Source of the DNA: Liopterus haemorrhoidalis
Taxonomy: Eukaryota > Arthropoda > Insecta > Coleoptera > Dytiscidae
Reading direction: 5' to 3'
DNA length: 64,000 bases
NCBI GenBank assembly: GCA_963971575.1
Contig: OZ020612.1
Span: 67,267,869-67,331,868, forward strand
Positions within the stretch are counted from its first letter, which is position 1; each line of letters begins with the position of its first letter. The position numbers were made by a program, and so were the translations under genes. The notes beneath the pieces are model-generated. The model did not search any database and was not told the origin of the DNA. It saw nothing but the letters and a program-made list of their open reading frames with translations. Below, piece by piece: positions 1-15,100 of this stretch.

Positions 1-130
1 ACACATTCTGGCCGACAACCAGAATAAGGATCGCCTTGATATTCTGGTAAACAAGAACAAACTCCGTTATGGCATTGGGCGTTAGGGCCGCACGGCGATG
101 GGTTACATGGGTCAGTTTCGACAGGTATAG
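1..130 (-). CDS. dpy: dpy exon T56 (3' part beyond window): start of a 609-bp array exon
   Basis: First 130 bp of a seventh 609-type exon: IPVETDPCNPSPCGPNAQC, HNGVCSCLPEYQGDPYSGC, CRPEC. It shows that the tandem array continues past the left edge of the window. Confidence 0.93.
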
Positions 131-3100
131 CTAAAAAGAGTTTATACGTAAGCTGCATGTGAGAATGTATATATCACGAATTCTTACGTTCTGGTGGCTT
201 AGGGAAGCAATTGCTGAATGGATCGCCTGTGTATCCTTGTGGACAAGTGCATATCGGAGTATGGTTGATTACACTGCAATGGGCTCCTGAGCCGCAAGAA
301 CCTGGACATGGATCTCTGCACTTTTCTCTCATGCAAGCTTTGTTGCTGGGACATTCTGGGTTTATAGTACACTCTGGTCTACAATTGGGCGGGCTGCCGA
401 TGTAATTAGCCAGACATGAGCAAGATGGGGAACCTCCAATATCACGGCATTGAGAGTTGGGACCACAAGGTGAAGGCACGCAAGGATTCTGAACTACGGG
501 TTCATCTTTAATAATTGGGGCAGCTAAAAAGAATTTAATTAAGATACGCTGTTAGTAAATCTACTGACTTGTGAACAGATGTTGAACTTACGAGGTATCG
601 GATAGCACCTAGTAAATGGATCACCAGTGTGTCCGGTTTCACAACTGCATATCGGGCTGTGATTTATAACACTACATTTGGCATTCAGGCCGCAGGTACC
701 CGGACAAGGATCTATGCATTTCTGGTTGACGCAAGCTTTGTTTTGTGGGCATTCTGAACTGACGACACATTCCGGTCTGCAGGCAGGTGGACTGCCTATA
801 TATGTGGGTAGGCAGGAGCATACTGCCTGACCGTTCACTTGGCGACATTGGCTGTTTGGCCCACAAGGCGATGGGATGCAAGGGTCTGTGGGCTCTTCCA
901 GAACGGCTGCGTTATACGAAAGGAAGACATTAGTTACTGAGGCGAGATCATTTAAGTGGATAATATTCTTACGTTCAGGAGGTTGAATATTACAATAACG
1001 GAAGGGATCGCCTGTGTATCCTTGTCTGCAACTGCATGAAGGTAGATGGTTGACAACTTGGCAATCAGCGTTTTGGCCACATGTGCCTGGGCAAGGATCC
1101 TGACACTTATTTCTTATACAGGCACGGTTTGAAGGACAATCGGAGTTTAGTACGCATTCGGGACGGCAACCTTCGTATGGATTGCCGATGTAATCAGGCA
1201 AGCAACTGCAAGAACCAGCGTTATTTTGCTCCTTACAAATAGCGTTAGCACCACATGGAGATGGTGTGCATGGTGTAGGACGTTCTTGTATAGGTTCGTG
1301 TTGTTTAATTATGCACTGACTGAAGGGATCACCGACATAGCCGACAACGCAGACACAGTTGGGTGTGTGGCTTACAACTCGACACTCGGCATTGGCCCCG
1401 CAAGTACCAGGACATGGATCACGGCATTTCTGGTTTATACAAGCAAGATGACTAGAACATTCGCTGTTACTGACACATTCTGGCCTGCAGTTTGGTGGTG
1501 AGCCACTATATTCAGGCAAACATGAACAAGAGGGAGAGTCACCGGCCACTTGACATTGGGCGTTTGGTCCACATGGTGATGGTTGACAAGGGTTTACCGG
1601 AGGAGGTGGTGATTCCGCTAAAAAAGGGAAACAGAACGTGGTAAGAAATATTGCTTCTACATTGCAATGAGAGATATTTCTTACGCATAGGTTGACATCT
1701 TACGAACGGATCACCAGTTAGTCTAGCTGGACAACTACAGATGGGATTGTGGTTAACGACCTCACATCTCGCGCCAATTCCGCAGGTGCCTGGGCACGGG
1801 TTAATACATTTCTGATTGACGCAGGCCTCGTTAAGAGCACACTCAGAGCTGACAACGCATTCTGGTCTGCATGTAGGTGGACTTCCAATGTAACCAGGTA
1901 CACACGAGCAGACTGCCTGACCATTCACCTCCCTACATTGACTGTTCGGGCCGCAGGGTGATGGGTGGCAAGGATTTGTAACTACAGGTGTGGGCACCGG
2001 TCTACATTGGACGAATGCATTTCCTGTCATTCCTTGTGGACAACTACACATCGGTATGTGATTTATGACGTCACATCGGGCACCTTGCCCGCAAGTTCCA
2101 GGGCAAGGATCAGCGCACTTGTTTCGGATACAGGCCTTGTCTCTCGGACAGTCTGTGCTAAGGACACATTCTGGCCGACAACCTGAGTAAGGGTCACCTT
2201 GATATTCTTGGATACAAGTGCAAATTCCGTTATTGCACTGTGCGTTAGGGCCGCATGGTGATGGATTACATGGGTCAGTTTCAATAGGGACTTCTGGAAA
2301 TAATAATTAGGTAAGTTGAATTTAAGTTACCGAAAAGCTAATATATTGGATAACGGGTCTTACGCTCTGGTGGCTTAGGGAAACAACTGCTGAATGGATT
2401 TCCGGTGTAACCTTCTGGACAATTACATATCGGTGTGTGATTTATGACACTGCATTGTGCTCCCGAACCACAAGAACCTGGACATGGGTCTCTACATTTT
2501 TCTCTCATACAAGCCTTGTTGCTGGGGCACTCTGGGTTTATGGTACATTCTGGTCGGCAATTTGGAGGACTACCAATATAGTTTGGTAAACATGAGCAAG
2601 ATGGGGAACCTCCAATGTCTCGACATTGTGAGTTGGGGCCACACGGCGATGGTATGCATGGATTCTTTATTACTTGCTCTTCTTGGATAACTGGACGAGC
2701 TAATTTACAAAATATCAGTTTAGTTTTAAAAATGCCATGGTCGTAATTTTTTAAGTGCAATTGACTTACGAGGTATTGGGTAACATCTGGTGAACGGATC
2801 ACCTGTGTGTCCTACTTCGCAGCTGCATATTGGGCTGTGATTTATGACGCTGCATTTGGCATTTAAACCGCAGGTGCCGGGGCATGGATCGATGCATTTC
2901 TGGTTGACGCAAGCTTTGTTTTGTGGACATTCAGAGCTAACTACACACTCTGGTCTGCATCCAGGAGGACTGCCAATGTATGTTGGCAAACAAGAGCAAA
3001 CTGCTTGACCGTTTACTTGACGACATTGACTGTTTGGACCGCAAGGCGATGGAACACAAGGATCAGTGGGCTCTTCTAGTACGGCTGTGATGAAATGATA

Positions 3101-6100
3101 ATTGATTATATGTCGTTTTTCGAGATAAAAAAGCAAGAATATATTGATGTAAAATTATCTTACGTTCTGGTGGCTGAACGTTGCAATAACGGAACGGGTC
3201 ACCAGTGTAACCGGGCATGCATGTACAAGAGGGCAGATGGTTAACAACTTGGCAGTCAGCATTTTGGCCACACGTGCCGGGACAAGGATCCTGGCATTTG
3301 TTTCGAATGCAGGCGCGATTAGATGGGCAGTCAGAGTTGAGGACGCATTCCGGTCGACAGCCTTCGTAGGGATTGCCGATATAATCTGGCAGACAAATAC
3401 AAGATCCAGCTCTATTTTGTTCTCTGCATTGGGCATTAGCACCGCAGGGCGACGGGGTGCAAGGAGTAGGTCTTTCTTCGATGGCTTCTTGCTGTTTCAA
3501 TATGCATTGACTGAAGGGATCTCCAACATAGCCAACAATGCATATGCAATTGGGAGTATGACTCACGACGCGGCATTCGGAATTAGCTCCGCAAGTTCCA
3601 GGACATGGATCGCGACATTTCTGGTTCATACAAGCAAGGTGACTGGAGCATTCGCTGTTGCTTACACATTCTGGTCTGCAATTTGGTGGGGAACCAACAA
3701 ATTCTGGCAGACACGAGCAAGAAGGAGAGTCACCAGCAACCTGGCATTGGGCGTTTGGTCCACATGGTGATGGCTGACATGGATTTACCGGGGGAGGTGG
3801 CGATTCCGCTATATAAGGAAAACATATAACCTGGTGAGATATATTGTTTCCACATGAAGATGATAGAGATTGCTTACGCATTGGGTGACATCTTAAGAAC
3901 GGATCACCAGTGAATCTAGCAGGACAACTACATATTGGGTTGTGGTTCACGACCTCGCATCTTGCACCAACTCCGCAGGTGCCTGGGCATGGGTTTATAC
4001 ATTTTTGGTTGACACAGGCCTCGTTAAGGGCGCACTCAGAACTGACTACGCATTCGGGTCTACAGGTCGGTGGACTTCCAATGTAACCAGGTACACACGA
4101 GCAGACTGCCTGACCATTCACCTCCCTGCATTGACTGTTCGGGCCGCAGGGCGATGGGTGGCAAGGATTTGTAACTACAGGTGTGGGCACCGGTCTACAT
4201 TGGACGAATGCATTTCCTGTCATTCCTTGTGGACAACTACACATCGGAATGTGATTTATAACGTCACATCGGGCACCTTGACCGCATGTTCCAGGGCAAG
4301 GATCGGCGCATTTGTTTCTGATACAGGCCTTGTCCCTAGGACAGTCTGTGCTAAGCACACATTCTGGTCGACAACCGGAGTATGGATCTCCCTGGTATTC
4401 CGGGAGACATGTGCAAATACCGTTATGACACTGGGCGTTAGGTCCACACGGCGATGGGTTACATGGGTCAGTTTCGACAGGGACCGCTAAAAAATATATA
4501 CGTGAACTGAATTTTAAATTGGTGATTATCACATGAATTCTTACGTTCTGGTGGTCGAGGGAAACAACTGCTGAACGGGTCTCCTGTATACTCCTGTGGA
4601 CAGGTGCATATAGGTGTATGATTAATTACGCTGCAATGGGCTCCTGAACCGCAAGAACCTGGACATGGGTCTCTACACTTTTCTCTTATGCAAGCTTTGT
4701 TGCTGGGACACTCTGGATTTATAGTGCACTCTGGTCGACAATTCGGAGGGCTGCCAATGTAATTAGCCAGACATGAGCAAGATGGGGAACCTCCAATATC
4801 ACGGCATTGAGAATTAGGACCGCAAGGGGATGGCAAGCATGGATTCTGAATTACTGGATCATCTTTAATGATTGGGGGAGCTAAAAAGAATTTAATTTAA
4901 TATTTGTGCTAGTCGACCTTCTTTCGTTGAGATATATTTCTAACTTACGAGGTATCGGATAGCATCTAGTGAATGGATCACCGGTGTATCTGGCTTCGCA
5001 GCTGCATATCGGGCTGTGATTTATAACGCTACATTTGGCATTCAAGCCACAAGTACCCGGACAAGGATCTACACATTTTTGATTGACGCAAGCTTTATTT
5101 TGTGGGCATTCTGAACTGACTACACATTCAGGCCTACAGGCAGGCGGACTGCCTATGTATGTGGGCAGGCAGGAACATACTGCTTGGTTATTCACTTCAC
5201 GGCATTGGCTGTTAGGCCCACAAGGTGATGGCACGCAAGGGTCTGTGGGCTCTTCCAGAACGGCTGCGTAAGGAGGAAGGTAGGCATTAGATATTTGAGT
5301 GATAACACATAAAACGGATATATTCTTACGTTCAGGAGGTTGAATATTACAGTAACGGAATGGATCGCCAGTGTATCCTGGTCTGCATGTGCATGAGGGT
5401 AGATGGTTCACAACTTGGCAATCAGCGTTTTGGCCACATGTACCTGGGCAAGGATCTTGACATTTATTCCTTATGCAGGCGCGATTCGAGGGACAGTCAG
5501 AGTTTAGAACGCATTCGGGACGGCAACCTTCGTATGGATTACCGATGTAATCTGGCAAACAGGTGCAAGAGCCTGCGTTATTTTGCTCTTTGCAAATAGC
5601 GTTAGCACCACATGGTGATGGTGTACATGGAGTTGGTCGTTCTTGTATAGGTTCTTGTTGTTTCAATATGCATTGACTGAACGGATCTCCTATGTAACCA
5701 ATAATGCATATGCAGTTGGGAGTGTGACTCACGACTCGACATTCAGCATTGGCACCGCAAGTTCCGGGACAGGGATCACGACATTTCTGGCTTATACAGG
5801 CGAGGTGACTAGAGCATTCGCTGTTGCTTACACATTCTGGTCTGCAGTTTGGTGGAGAACCAACAAATTCTGGCAAACACGAGCAAGAAGGAGAGTCACC
5901 AGCAACCTGGCATTGGGCGTTTGGTCCACATGGTGATGGTTGACATGGATTTACCGGGGGAGGTGGTGATTCGACTAAATTAGGAAAACATACAATATTG
6001 TAAGAGGCATTGCTTCAGCGTGGTAAGGCGACAAAATGCTTACGCATAGGTTGACATCTTATGAATGGATCGCCAGTGAATCTAGCTGGACAACTGCAGA

Positions 6101-9100
6101 TTGGGTTATGGTTTACGACTTCGCATCTTGCACCAACTCCGCAGGTGCCTGGGCACGGGTTAATACATTTCTGATTGACGCAGGCCTCGTTAAGAGCACA
6201 CTCAGAGCTGACAACGCATTCTGGTCTGCATGTGGGTGGACTTCCAATGTAACCAGGTACACACGAGCAGACTGCCTGACCATTCACCTCCCTGCATTGA
6301 CTGTTCGGGCCGCAGGGCGATGGGTGGCAAGGATTCGTAACTACAGGTGCGGGCACTGGTCTACATTGGACGAATGCATTTCCTGTCATTCCTTGTGGAC
6401 AACTACACATCGGTATGTGGTTTATGACGTCGCATTGGGCACTTTGACCGCAAGTTCCAGGGCAAGGATCAGCGCACTTGTTTCTGATACAAGCCTTGTC
6501 TCTCGGGCAATCTGTGCTAAGTACACATTCCGGTCGACAACCTGAGTAAGGATCACCTTGGTATTCTGGGAGACAAGTGCAAATTCCGTTAGTGCACTGG
6601 GTGTTGGGGCCGCATGGTGATGGGTTACATGGGTCTGTTTCGACTGGGACCGCTACAAATAATATTTCGATGAGTGAAATGTACGGTACTGAGAAAAACA
6701 TACTGGAATACTGGACTTACGTTCTGGTGGTTTAAAGAAACAACTGCTAAACGGGTCTCCAGTGTACTCTTGTGGACATGTGCATATCGGAGTATGATTA
6801 ATTACACTGCAATGGGCTCCTGAGCCACAAGAACCTGGGCATGGGTCTCTACACTTTTCTCTTATGCAAGCTTTGTTGCTGGGACATTCTGGGTTTATAG
6901 TACACTCCGGTCGACAGTTGGGCGGGCTGCCAATGTAATTAACCAGACATGAGCATGATGGAGATCCTCCAATATCACGGCATTGTGAGTTGGGACCGCA
7001 AGGCGATGGCACGCATGGATTCTGAATAACTGGCTCATCTTTAATGATTGGAGGAGCTAGAAAGGGTTGAATTAAGATACTCTGTTAATGAATATGCTAG
7101 CATGAAAATCCGATTTTGAACTTACGAGGTATTGGGTAGCACCTAGTGAATGGATCACCGGTATGTCTGACTTCACAGCTGCATATTGGGCTGTGATTTA
7201 TAACACTACATTTGGCATTTAGACCGCAGGTACCCGGACAAGGATCTACACATTTCTGATTGATGCAAGCCTTATTTTGTGGGCATTCTGAACTGACTAC
7301 ACATTCAGGCCTACAGGCAGGTGGACTGCCTATGTATGTGGGCAGGCAGGAACATACTGCCTGGTTATTTACTTCACGGCATTGGCTGTTAGGCCCACAA
7401 GGCGATGGCACGCAAGGGTCTGTGGGCTCTTCCAGGACGGCTGCATAAAGAGGAAGGTAGGCATTAGATATTCCAGTGATATCAAATAAAATATTATATT
7501 CTTACGTTCAGGAGGCTGAATATTACAATAACGGAAGGGATCGCCTGTGTATCCTGGTCTGCAAGTGCATGAAGGTAGATGGTTCACAACTTGGCAATCA
7601 GCGTTTTGGCCACATGTGCCTGGGCAAGGATCTTGACATTTATTCCTTATGCAGGCGCGATTCGAGGGACAGTCAGAGTTTAGTACACATTCGGGGCGGC
7701 AACCTTCGTATGGATTACCGATGTAATCTGGCAAACAGGTACAAGAACCAGCGCCATTTTGCTCCTTACAAATAGCGTTAGCACCACATGGCGATGGTGT
7801 ACATGGAGTTGGTCGTTCTTGTATAGGTTCTTGTTGTTTCAAAATGCATTGACTAAAGGGATCTCCTACATAACCAATAATACAAATACAGTTGGGAGTG
7901 TGACTCACGACTCGACACTCGGCATTGGCACCGCAAGTTCCGGGACAGGGATCACGACATTTCTGATTCATACAAGCAAGGTGACTAGAGCATTCGCTGT
8001 TACTGGCACATTCTGGTCTGCAGTTCGGTGGAGAACCAACAAATTCTGGCAGACATGAGCAAGAGGGAGAGTCACCAGCAACCTGGCATTGGGCGTTCGG
8101 TCCACATGGTGATGGCTGACATAGGTTTACTGGTGGAGGTGGTGATTCAACTAAATTAGGAAAACATTCAATGTTGTAAGAGGTTTTGTTTCCACATGAT
8201 AGTGAGAGAAAATGCTTACGCATAGGTTGACATCTTATGAATGGATCGCCAGTGAATCTAGTTGGACAACTGCAAATTGGGTTGTGATTAACAACCTCGC
8301 ATCTAGCACCGACTCCGCAAGTGCCTGGGCATGGGTTAATACATTTCTGGTTGACGCAGGCCTCGTTAAGAGCGCACTCAGAGCTGACAACGCATTCCGG
8401 TCTGCATGTGGGTGGACTTCCAATATAGCCAGGTACACACGAGCAGACTGCCTGACCATTCACCTCTCTGCATTGACTGTTCGGGCCGCAGGGCGATGGT
8501 TGGCAAGGGTTCGTGACTACGGGGGTGGGCACTGGTCTACATTGGACGAAAGCGTTTCCTGTCATTCCTTGCGGACAACTACACATGGGTATGTGGTTTA
8601 TAACATCGCAACGGGCACCTTGTCCACATGTTCCAGGACAAGGATCAGTGCATTTGTTTCTGATACAGGCCTTATCTCTCGGACAGTCTGTGCTAAGTAC
8701 ACATTCTGGTCGACAACCTGAATAAGGGTCACCTTCGTATTCTGGGAGGCATGTGCAAATTCCGTTACTGCACTGGGCGTTAGGGCCGCACGGCGATGGG
8801 TTACATGGGTCTGTTTCTACTGGGAGCGCTACAAAGAATATTTAAGTGAACAAAATATAGGGTACTCAGAAGCGCATATTAGAATACAGGACTTACTTTC
8901 TGGCGGTTTAGGGAAACAACTGCTGAATGGATTTCCTGTGTAACCTTCTGGACAAGTGCATATCGGGGTGTGATTTATAACATTGCATTGTGCTCCGGAC
9001 CCACAAGAACCTGGGCATGGGTCTCTACACTTTTCTCTCATGCAAGCTTTGTTGCTGGGACATTCTGGGTTTATAGTACACTCTGGTCGACAATTTGGCG

Positions 9101-12100
9101 GGCTTCCAATGTAGTTAGCCAGACATGAGCAAGATGGGGATCCTCCAATATCACGGCATTGAGAGTTGGGACCGCAAGGCGATGGCATGCAGGGATTCTG
9201 AATAACTGGCTCATCTTTAATGATTGGGGGAGCTGGAAAGGATCCAATTAAGATACCCTGTTAATGAATCTACCATGGGAAACAGATATTGAACTTACGA
9301 GGTATTGGGTAGCACCTGGTAAATGGATCACCAGTGTATCTGACTTCACAGCTGCATATCGGGCTGTGATTTATAACACTACATTTGGCATTCAGGCCAC
9401 AGGTACCCGGGCATGGATCTACACATTTCTGGTTGATGCAAGCTTTATTTTGTGGGCATTCTGAACTGACTACACATTCCGGCCTGCAGGCAGGTGGACT
9501 GCCTATGTATGTAGGTAGACAGGAGCATACTGCCTGTCCGTTTACTTCACGGCATTGGCTGTTTGGCCCACAAGGCGATGGCGCGCAAGGGTCTGTGGGC
9601 TCTTCTAGAACGGCTGCGTTAATGGAAATGAAGGTATTAGTTACTCAGTAGATATAATATAAGTGAATCACATTCTTACGTTCAGGAGGCTGAATATTAC
9701 AATAGCGGAATGGATCGCCCGTGTATCCTGATCGGCAAGTGCATGAGGGTAGGTGATTGACGACTTGACAATCGGCATTTTGGCCACAAGTGCCTGGGCA
9801 GGGATCCTGACACTTATTCCTTATGCAGGCGCGGTTCGAAGGACAATCAGAATTTAACACGCATTCGGGGCGGCAACCTTCGTATGGATTACCGATGTAA
9901 TCCGGCAAGCAAGTGCAGGAACCAGCGTTATTTTGCTCCTTACAAATAGCGTTAGCACCACATGGCGATGGTGTACATGGAGTTGGTCGTTCTTGTATGG
10001 GCTCCTGTTGTTTAATTATACACTGACTGAAAGGATCTCCTACGTAACCAATAATGCATATGCAGTTGGGTGTATGGCTCACGACTCGACACTCGGCATT
10101 GGCACCGCAAGTTCCTGGACATGGATCACGACATTTCTGGTTCATGCAAGCAAGGTGACTAGAGCATTCGCTGTTGCTGATACATTCTGGTCTACAGTTC
10201 GGAGGAGAACCAACAAATTCTGGCAGACATGAGCAAGAGGGGGAATCACCGGCAACTTGGCATTGGGCGTTAGGTCCACATGGTGATGGTCGACATGGGT
10301 TTATCGGGGGAGGTGGCGATTCAACTAAATATGGAAGACATACAATGTTGTAATAGGTATTGTTTTCGCATAATAATGAGATAAAATTCTTACGTATAGG
10401 TTGACATCTTAAGAAAGGATCGCCAGTGAATCTAGCTGGACAAGTGCAGATTGGGTTGTGTTTAATGACCTCGCATTTTGCACCTACTCCGCAGGTGCCT
10501 GGGCACGGATTTATACATTTTTGGTTGACACAAGCCTCGTTAAGAGCGCACTCAGAGCTGACAACGCATTCTGGTCTGCAAGTAGGTGGACTTCCAATGA
10601 AACCAGGTACGCAAGAGCAGACTGCCTGTCCATTCACCTCCCTGCATTGACTGTTCGGGCCGCAGGGCGATGGATGGCAAGGGTTCGTAACTACGGGTGC
10701 GGGCACCGGCCTGCATTGGACAAACGCATTTCCAGTCATTCCTTGTGGACAACTGCACATTGGTATGTGGTTTATGACGTCACATTGTGCGTTTTGGCCG
10801 CATGTTCCTGGGCAAGGGTCAACGCACTTATTTCTGATACAGGCCTTGTCTCTCGGACAGTCTGTGCTAAGTACACATTCTGGTCGACAACCAGAGTATG
10901 GGTCTCCCTGGTATTCTGGGAGACATGTACAAATTCCGTTATGACACTGGGCGTTAGCGCCGCATGGCGATGGGTTACATGGGTCAGTTTCGACAGGGAC
11001 AGCTAAAAAAATATTTATGTAAGCTGAATGTAATATTGGAGATTATTACAAGAGTTCTTACGTTCTGGTGGTTTAGGGAAACAACTGCTGAATGGATCAC
11101 CGGTATATCCTTGCGGGCAAGTACATATCGGAGTGTGGTTAATTACGTTGCAATGGGAACCTGAGCCGCAAGAACCTAGGCATGGGTCTCTGCATTTTTC
11201 TCTCATGCAAGCTTTGTTGCTGGGACATTCTGGGTTTATAGTGCACTCCGGTCGACAGTTAGGTGGGCTACCAAGGAAATTAACCAGACATGAGCAAGAT
11301 GGGGTCCCTCCAATATCACGGCATTGAGAATTTGGTCCGCAAGGCGATGGTACGCATGGATTCCTTACTACTTGCTCTTGTTGAATAACTGGACGAGCTA
11401 ATGTGATAAATGTCAGTTAATTTAGGAAAAGTCTTACCCCTAGTAGATTTGTTAAAATATAATTGACTTACGAGGTATTGGGTAACATCTGGTGAACGGA
11501 TCACCTGTATGTCCTACGTCGCAACTGCATATGGGACTGTGATTTATGACGCTGCATTTGGCATTTAAACCGCAAGTACCAGGGCATGGATCGATGCATT
11601 TCTGATTGACGCAGGCTTTGTTTTGTGGGCATTCAGAGCTTACCACACATTCTGGTCTACATGCAGGAGGACTTCCAATGTATGTCGGCAAACAAGAGCA
11701 AACTGCTTGACCGTTTACTTGCCGACATTGACTATTAGGGCCGCAAGGCGATGGAGTACAAGGATCAGTGGGCTCTTCTAGCACGGCTGCGATAAAATAG
11801 TTATTAATTATAGGCAATTAAACGTGACAGAAAAGCTAAAATAGAACATGTAAAAAAATCTTACGTTGCGGTGGCTGAACATTGCAATAACGGAACGGGT
11901 CACCGGTGTAACCGGGCCTGCATGTGCAAGAGGGCAGATGGTTAACAACTTGGCAGTCAGCATTTTGGCCACACGTGCCGGGACAAGGATCCTGGCATTT
12001 GTTTCGAATGCAGGCGCGGTTAGATGGACAGTCAGAGTTGAGGACGCATTCCGGCCGGCAACCTTCGTACGGATTGCCGATGTAATCTGGTAAGCAAATA

Positions 12101-15100
12101 CAAGAGCCAGCTCTATTATGTTCTCTGCACTGGGCATTTGCACCGCAGGGTGACGGAGTGCAAGGGGTAGGCTTTTCTTCGATGGCTTCCTGCTGTTTCA
12201 ATATGCATTGTCTGAAGGGATCCCCTACGTATCCAATAATGCAAATACAGTTGGGAGTGTGGCTGACGACCCTGCATTCGGCATTAGCTCCGCAAGTTCC
12301 GGGACATGGATCGCGGCATTTCTGATTCATACAAGCAAGGTGACTAGAACATTCGCTGTTGCTGATACATTCTGGCCTGCAGTTCGGTGGGGAACCAACG
12401 AATTCTGGTAAACACGAACAAGAAGGAGAATCACCGGCAACTTTACATTGGGCGTTTGGTCCACAGGGTGATGGCTGACATGGGTTTACTGGGGGAGGTG
12501 GTGTTTCTGCTATAATAGGGAAATAAAGTGGTGAGTAATATTCGTTCTGAATCAAATCAATTGGTATTTCTTACGCATTGGGTGACATCTGACAAATGGA
12601 TCGCCAGTGTATCTAGTTGGACAACTGCAAATGGGATTGTGGTTCACGACCTCGCATCTTGCACCAACTCCACAAGTGCCTGGACAAGGGTTTATACATT
12701 TCTGATTGACGCAGGCTTCATTAAGAGCACACTCAGAACTGACAACGCATTCTGGTCTACATGTGGGTGGACTTCCAATGTAACCAGGTACACACGAGCA
12801 GACTGCCTGACCATTCACCTCCCTGCATTGACTGTTCGGGCCGCAGGGTGATGGATGGCAAGGATTCGTGACTACGGGTGCGGGCACCGGTCTACATTGA
12901 ACAAACGCGTTTCCTGTCATTCTTTGCGGACAACTACACATCGGAATGTGATTTATAACGTCGCATCGGGCACTTTGCCCGCATGTTCCAGGGCAAGGAT
13001 CAGCGCATTTGTTTCTGATACAGGCCTTGTCTCTCGGGCAGTCTGTGCTAAGTACACATTCCGGTCGGCAACCTGAGTAAGGATCACCTTGGTATTCTGG
13101 GAGACAAGTGCAAATTCCGTTATGGCACTGGGCGTTAGGGCCGCATGGTGAGGGATTACATGGGTCTGTTTCGACTGGCACAGCTAAAATGAATAGTGAC
13201 GTTAGGTGGATATAAGAATCGATATTATCACGAGTTCTTACGTTCTGGTGGCTTAGGGAAGCAGTTGCTGAACGGATCACCAGTATATCCTTGTGGACAA
13301 GTACATATTGGGGTGTGGTTGATTACGCTGCAATGAGCTCCTGAGCCGCAAGAACCTGGGCATGGGTCTCTGCACTTTTCTCTCATGCAAGCTTTGTTGC
13401 TGGGACATTCTGGATTTATAGTGCATTCTGGCCGACAATTGGGCGGGCTGCCAATATAATTAGCCAGACAAGAGCAAGATGGTGAATCTCCAATATCACG
13501 GCATTGAGAGTTTGGACCGCAAGGCGATGGATCACATGGATTCCGAATTACTGGCTCATCTTTAATGATTGGGGCAGCTAGAAAGGATTTAATTATGGTT
13601 CTCGGTTAACGAATTTTCTGCCACGGAAATCAGTTATAAAACTTACGAGGTATCGGGTAGCACCTAGTGAATGGATCACCAGTATGTCTCACTTCGCAGC
13701 TGCATATCGGGCTGTGATTTATAACACTACATTTGGCATTCAGACCGCAGGTACCTGGACAAGGATCTATACATTTCTGGCTGACGCAAGCTTTGTTTTG
13801 TGGGCATTCTGAACTGACGACACATTCAGGCCTGCAGGCAGGTGGACTGCCTATGTATGAGGGCAGGCAGGAGCATACTGCCTGGCCGTTTATTTCACGA
13901 CATTGGCTGTTTGGCCCACAAGGTGTTGGCACGCAAGGGTCTTTGTGCTCTTCCAGAATGGCTGCGTTAAGAGGAAGGAAGACATTAGTTACTAAGGTGA
14001 TATTACATAATTGGATGACATTCTTACGTTCAGGTGGTTGAATATTGCAATAACGGAAGGGATCGCCTGTGTATCCTGGTCTACAAGTGCATGAGGGCAG
14101 GTGGTTGACAACTTGGCAATCGGCATTTTGGCCACAGGTGCCGGGGCAAGGATCCTCACACTTATTCCTTATGCAGGCACGGTTCGAGGGGCAGTCAGAG
14201 TTTAGAACGCATTCCGGTCGGCAACCTTCGTATGGATTACCGATATATTCTGGGAGACATATGCAAGAACCGGCACCATTTCTTTCTTTACACTCTGCAT
14301 TGGCTCCGCATGGGGATGGATAGCAGGGGTTTATTCTTTCTGGCGTGTATTTTGGAGCTAATTCATAATATATCATTAGATAATATTCTATGGGTTATTT
14401 ATTTACTATATTCATGTTAATATATGCGCAATGAGCTAGGCTTAGTGGGCATTGTTTTGCGTACGCGGTTGTTTTGCTGATGATGTGTGTTTTTCCTACG
14501 TTGAAGAGCAGAAGCCTTACCTTTGGTTGCTCTTATTGCTATTTTGTAATACCAAAGCTTTAACATGCAACAAAGCAACTAAACATGCACATGCACAAGA
14601 TTCAATAAGAAATTGAAATATCTGAAAAAGACTAGAATGATAAGTAAAAGTAGTACTAATTAGAACATACAGAAATGAAAATATCTTATAAAAGAGACTA
14701 ATACCCGTATTCATAAACGTTCACTACTGTATAAAGCTTCTTTATGTCAAATTTCTGTAGGAATGGATCGTTTCTATGGAAATATTTTACAAAATTTTGA
14801 TTTTACGATCCGTTTTGTTACTTTAAAACGAAACGTTGTACAGTAATTAAAATGTATGGATACGGACATGAGACTGCTATTACAAAAACAACAACCTATC
14901 ATCTCTATTATAAAAATGAAATAAGTGAAAATATTAGAGAATATAAGATTCACATTTGTTTTATCAATCTTCACCTGCCATTATAGGCAATGAAGCTTTT
15001 GTTGTCTTGTCCGAAGTAAAACTTTGTGATTATTTGTTTAAAATGTAGCAACTGGCGTGGAATATTTGTCAGCCATCAACAAGTCTACTATGGTTCTATA

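Larger units (their letters stand above)
1..13961 (-). repeat. genomic tandem array: four-exon unit of ~2.18 kb, six complete copies plus ends
   Basis: Exons of 609, 645, 315 and 336 bp recur in this order, introns included. The 609-bp exons start (left ends) at 1,685, 3,878, 6,044, 8,220, 10,394 and 12,575, giving periods of 2,193, 2,166, 2,176, 2,174 and 2,181 bp. Coding length per unit is 1,905 bp (635 residues, six EGF-DPY-EGF modules) in every copy, while introns vary from 57 to 79 nt and are alignable. All copies are open, so all are probably functional. Confidence 0.97.

Noticed and set aside
3237..4490. Plus-strand frames of 170-180 codons opposite the array exons
   Set aside because: Same frame recurs opposite each copy as a shadow of the EGF coding strand; they have no domain, and stop at exon ends.
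13242..13577. Suspected broken array copy (no long ORF reported over T31)
   Set aside because: Reading it codon by codon shows it is fully open; it simply lacks an early Met.
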